From positions 374,206 to 423,492 of the forward strand of contig BMAT01008630.1 in the NCBI GenBank assembly GCA_019649035.1: 49,287 bases of DNA, given 5' to 3'. Position 1 is the first letter of the stretch; every line of letters begins with the position of its first letter. The notes under the pieces are model-generated. The model had not been told where the DNA came from. It searched no databases and worked only from the letters and a program-made list of their open reading frames with translations. Source of the DNA: Elysia marginata. Taxonomy: Eukaryota > Mollusca > Gastropoda > Plakobranchidae. The position numbers and the translations under genes are program-made. Positions 40,644-46,600 of the stretch are shown here, one piece after another.

Positions 40644-43600
40644 TAACAATACTTACTGTTATAGTTTTTCTCTAACCATACTTATTATAATAAAATAATA
40701 TTTCAGGTATTTTATATCGGTACTACATGACTGTGTAATGTTAGTATGGTTATAGCTCCATTAAACGGAACTGGTAATAAACGAAGAGACGTTTTTTCAT
40801 ATTCTAATGAGGAAATTATTTGCATTGTTTGCAGTCCTTTAGTTTTCGAACCCAAATAACCCATAGAGAGAGACAGAAACATGGGAGAGAGAGGGGGTGT
40901 CCAGTTAACTCCAAAACGAAACAGAGTTATACCCCTTGCACCAAAGAAAAAGTTACCTAATGCTCATCAAGAAAGCTATTTCATGGAATTCGGTGCTAGT
41001 GGCTGAGTAAACAGCTGTCCGGGTTAGTGTGGGTTGTCTAGATGGTTACATACTTCTCTCACGAGCAGTCCTAATCACTCGGATGTCGCAAAATGAATTA
41101 ATTTGAAAGAATATGTTTTACACAAGTATGTTTTTCTTTTCAACGCTTTTGAATCAAGAAAAGTGGAAACTATTTTTTTCAAGGCTTACAAGGCCTAAGT
41201 TTCTTTAATTCATACTTCAAAATATCACAAGTTTAAAAGTACGTTTTGCGACGTACGACTGATTAGGACTTACACAAGAGCCGTTAGTTCTTTTGAATGC
41301 TCCACATCCACAAATAATTATTAATAATAAACTTAACACAAAACGGTTTTGCCATTTCTAGTTTGTAACAAAAATATTAGTAAAACAAAAAGTTAATAGA
41401 GTGATACACAAGCAGGGTCTACCTGTCCAGGAATTGGCTGTGGAGAGAAACCCATTGTATGTTATTATATGTGCTCAGTGAGGTCACACACAAAGCTGGC
41501 ATGGCGAACGTTACACACTGCTACACACTTCAACGCTTGGCAGTAATAAAATTGGGAATGATATTTCAACAGGGGTTGCGGAATTGTTCTTGTGTCAATC
41601 CCAATGATTTTGATCATTAATAGTAGCACATGCCGATTCATGTGCGGATGTCTGTTTCGAGGTATCTTTAAGACAATACTAAATAAAAATATAATTGGAT
41701 TACCTGCTGCCTCTTTAATATAATCTTTTCAACTAAAAAGTAGCGCTACTATTGTTTTACTTATAGTGCCATACAAAGTTTGCTTAAATGCCGAAATATT
41801 TCCTTTAAGTCCATGCAAACTAACAACATTAAGTTAAACATATTCATCAAAACGCATGCATACGTACATTGATTTTCTGTACTAATATCAACAGTTAGAA
41901 ACAATTTTATACTTTCAAGTGCGTTGGAATTTCGCTTATGTCGTTTATATTGTTGGTTTTTTTTTACTTCTATCTCAATTTCAATGATCATACATTTTAA
42001 AGCCTGTTTTATAACTTTAAAAAATTACCTTAAGACATTAAAAATATAACTCTTGTTTATCAAGCGCTCTTTTCTATAGTTTGTGATCAAACAAAAACAC
42101 TTTAGAAACACAGCATCACTTCAATTCTCACAAATTGCTCAAAACATACTTCAGTTATCAAACCGTGTATTATACAACAAATTTCAAACTATCACATGAT
42201 CAGACTCAAACCACAGACTGTACAGCAAGTTAAAGTGCCGGGAGAGCCTACCTGAGAGAGTCCAGATAGTAGGTCACCTGAGAATTGGGGTTTCCCGCTT
42301 CATCAGCATCGACGGCCTGGAAGGACAAAACGATGGGAGAAATGAGGTTAAATGTTAGAGATAAAACATTATAAAAAGGAACCAAAATATTTAATAAATA
42401 AACATTTTGTGTAAAGTGAAGATAGTATCATTGACAGGGCCTCAGAATTTCACGTGTGTATATTGTATGTTAATTGATGGAATTGCTAGAAAAGTTGTGC
42501 GACTAATTGCTTATCTTTACTGCCATCAAGAAAGGCAGCGGTTAGTATTCAGAGAAAGCTCTCGGGATATAGTCCAATAAAGATAAGTGCCAGACAGAGG
42601 TGTGTTTCTTCTCACTATCTTTTCAATGTATGTAAACCGAGTTTATCTGCCGAGAGACCAATGACTTTAGAGGCATTAACGTAAGCGACCGCAACACCAA
42701 CAAATAAAACCGCCAAAGTTTGATTGAAACAGTGAAAAAAAACAGCTCAGAGATGGGATTCAACATCAATGTCAGCAACCACAAAGAATGATTGTATCAA
42801 GAGATTCGAGCACTGCTGTCAACATCAAGGCAAAATTAATGATGAATCCCTAGAACAAACGATCTTTTTCAAGTACCTGGGATAGCTTGTAACAGAAAAT
42901 GGGAAAAGCAAAAACAATCAAAACGAGAACTGAAATAGCCAAATGCAGTATTCTCAAATGAAGAGCGTTTTACATTATTCTCCATCAGCACAGCAACGAA
43001 GACTGCTAAGATGCTATGTATACAGTTCCCTGTTGTATGGAGTGGAAACATGGACACTAGACAAGAAAGTTTGAGAAAAAGATTTCGGCTTTTGAAATGT
43101 GGACATTCCGTCGCATTGTGAGATTAAGCTGTCAAAGTAAAATGTCCAACGGAGATATTTGTTCATTGTTTAGAGTCCGGCCAGAGCTATTGGAAACAAT
43201 CAAGAAAAGACAATGTTCACTGTTTTGGTCACATAGTACGTCACGAATCTCGACAAACAAATGCCCGGCGACATCCTGTCGCGTATGACTTACCGACACA
43301 GTTCCGACTATAGCCCCGACACTGTTTTCCTCCACGCTGAATATGAAAGGAAGGTTCACGAAGATTGGGCTGTTGTCGTTGGCGTCGTTCAGGGCGATGT
43401 TCAGGTTATAGAGGGTCTGTGGACAAGAAGGATGGGGAGGGAGCAACAAATGAATGTGCGTGCTATTGGCTACAGTAAATAAATAAAGCTGCTGTCAAAA
43501 TAACTTTTCTTGATGGATGCGGTCCATAGGAGCGTATATTCATGTAAGTGATTCAGCGTTGTAGAGATAAGGAAAAGATGTGATGATCATAAATACTTAA

Positions 43601-46600
43601 CTTATTGTACTACTACACTTCGATCAGGGAAGTCGATTTTTTAGTGCTCTAATATTCGTAGATAGTTTATCTCAGTTTTATTTTTTAATTTTCTTTCATC
43701 CCTAATCTTCTATGCTATTTCATTAAGAAAGAGTCTGACTCAGTTACATGTATCGTATGGCATTTCAAAATCCCCTAACAATTAAAAACTATACAATTGT
43801 ATCCAATGTATTCGGTTCTTGTCGGATTGTAATTGATTTTGCCACACAATCAATAGTGTGTTGAAACTTTAGGAAAATGAGTCTTGTTTTTATCACATGA
43901 TACAATGTCTGTGTCCTATTCCAAGTTCTCTACAAACTTAGGAAAGAAAACGGGCAAATCACGAATAGGATAGTGGCAGGTTAATACATAAAAGTTTAGA
44001 CTGGCGCACCAAGTCCAGACACTGTCTGACTGCCCATTCGTTGGTCAAGATTTTGTTCCATCTAACAAGGGATAAAGGTAAGAGAATTTAAGAGCCTGAT
44101 AGACAATTAATGTACGATGGTAACGTAATTTCGGAAAAGATGTAGGTCAGTCTTATGGTGTGTGAACAATGTAACCATTTGGGGGACAAAGTTCGGACAA
44201 TGGTGGGATGACAGTTGGTTAATGTAGAACAAGGATTTGTCAGTATTGTAACAATGGGTGGACAAATGTCAAAAAATATAGGTCAGTTACAGGTAAATAC
44301 TAATGATAATAGTATGACAATGGTGGGACCATGAATGACAATTTTATAGTATACATACCTGCACACCATTAGGATCAGTGCATCTCAGGCCAAATGTCAC
44401 CGACACAAAGTCGTCATTCTCACTGGCTGTTGGACCCTAGGGAAACACAGACATAAGATTTTAAGAGATTGCAGAAAAAATTCTATAATTAAGCCTGTCT
44501 TCACATTTTTTCCTTCGATTTGGCTATTCATTTTAATGTCATTGCTTATAGTTCTGATAAAGACTTTTTACCTTTTGAAATTCAGATCTTTAACCAATCC
44601 CACTCGTCTGGTGCTCACTATTTTAAAAACTCACACACTTCATAATTAAGGCCCAAAACTCAGATTACGAACTTCTTAAGGCCTATAGCTTTAAACACTT
44701 ATATTTATATTTCCTTGCAAAGACCAAAACGCTAAACTTTTACATACCTCAGAAGGCCACAAGCTTCTAAATACTGTTGAATGATAGGGAAAATACAAAA
44801 TACACTGTTTAGGAGAGTAGGTCTGATTACGGAAATCAAGCACACATACCGTCTTTGGATATAAAATTAAACTATAATTTAAACAGACAACTTTACGATC
44901 CCTTTGAAGGCCAAAGACTGTGAGGACTTTCATTCCTGTTATTCTGAACATTCACAACTCCCTTAATTGTCGTCTGAAGCCGTTAGGACTCTTTCGAAGC
45001 TACTCTTCGGATATCTCTTCTTTAAAAGGTCTTAACAGCAGATTTTGTGCCTTCATCTAGTCCATGTTGGGTACAATACTGTAAATGTCTGTAAGATGTT
45101 TGTTCATTGTTAATAGTCCGGCCAGAGCTATTGGAAACAATCAAGAAAAGACAGGTAAGAGATATAAGAGATGTAAAAGATACTGTGTGGTTGTGGCGGT
45201 TGTTGTGGTCGGTGAGCCTGTTGTCTTCGGAATGGTATGATCTGTCGAGGGAAACGGTTCTGAAACACGTAGTCTAGATCTAGGTTGAATTCAACAAATA
45301 CCGGTCTAAGACCGCAATCAGTAGGCGTTCATATTATTGATGCTTTCAAGACCGCGCCAGACGGTCTCCGGGCGGCTCTGGCCAGCTCCAGACAGGAATT
45401 AGTATGAACCAGATAAGATCTATAAATCAAAAGCCTTTTAGGACCCACAATTTTAAACTCTCAGGGTGGGTAATTTTAAACACTTACATCCCTGTCGAGG
45501 CCTTTGATGAGCCTGACGTTGATGCCATCGAAGTTGTCCTCCAGGAGGAAGTATTCCTGGGGGTTGATGATGGCATCGTTCTGGATGAGAAGCACATCAA
45601 CATCGAATTGTGCCAGAGCCGTATCGAGCACGCCGTTTATGCCCACCAGGGCCCGATAGGCCAGAGGGTTCGCGACGATAGCTGTGTGAGATTAAAAGTA
45701 CATAAGTAAGGATTGTTATAATTATAGCGTATAGAGTATTTTTGTGATAGACCAGAGGATTCGTGTCAATATAACACGCTTCAATAGCTACAGAGAGATC
45801 ATTGGTTGACAATAGAATACCCAAACCTTTTTTAGAAAAGAGCCCTAAAATGGAAAACCAATAAAACTATCATCTAGATTAAAAAGGCAAAAGACCTTTC
45901 AATGCACATTATCAATCTTAAATATATCTCTTCACTACCAAACTTTTCCAGTTCTAACTGTACATTTAAGCGTAAGCTTTCGTGAAATTTTTTATTCAAT
46001 GTTAATGGGTTGATTTTGTTTGAGAACATGCGATTGATCTTAAGTGATTCAAGGGATTTACAAATGCTGACATCACAAAGCGAATATCCATTTTTTCTCA
46101 GGTGTACAAAGAAACAATACGTCATAAATTCACCTTCGTCAGTTGCTTCACTGATTCTGACAGAGAGGTCATTTCCAGTTTCTCCGTCCAGTCGCGTGCA
46201 GGCTAGCGAAGAAGAATATAATATGGTTTATGTTTAAGTAAATAAGTAGACAAAACTTGAGACGCTTATTTTCGGTTGCTGTTTGGCTTTATCGAATGTT
46301 TATCTTAGATTTTTTTTCCTTTGTTCACTTTGACGTAATCGTCTCTGTGTTAGAATTAAGGAAGAAAGATATTGAGATATCTTCAGCACGACTAAATAAA
46401 ACAATAAGAAAGCAAGACGTTGTAGACCTGATTCTAAGAACATAACTTAATCGTGTCAAATCAGTTTATGAATTTTTAGTCTTAAATATATAATTAACCA
46501 ATTTTTAGTACAATGCGAAGCTGGTGTAAGGCAGCGTGCGAACTATTGCTCATTTGCGGGTGATTTTGTCAGGTCGCTGAAGTTATATCAGAAAATCTCT

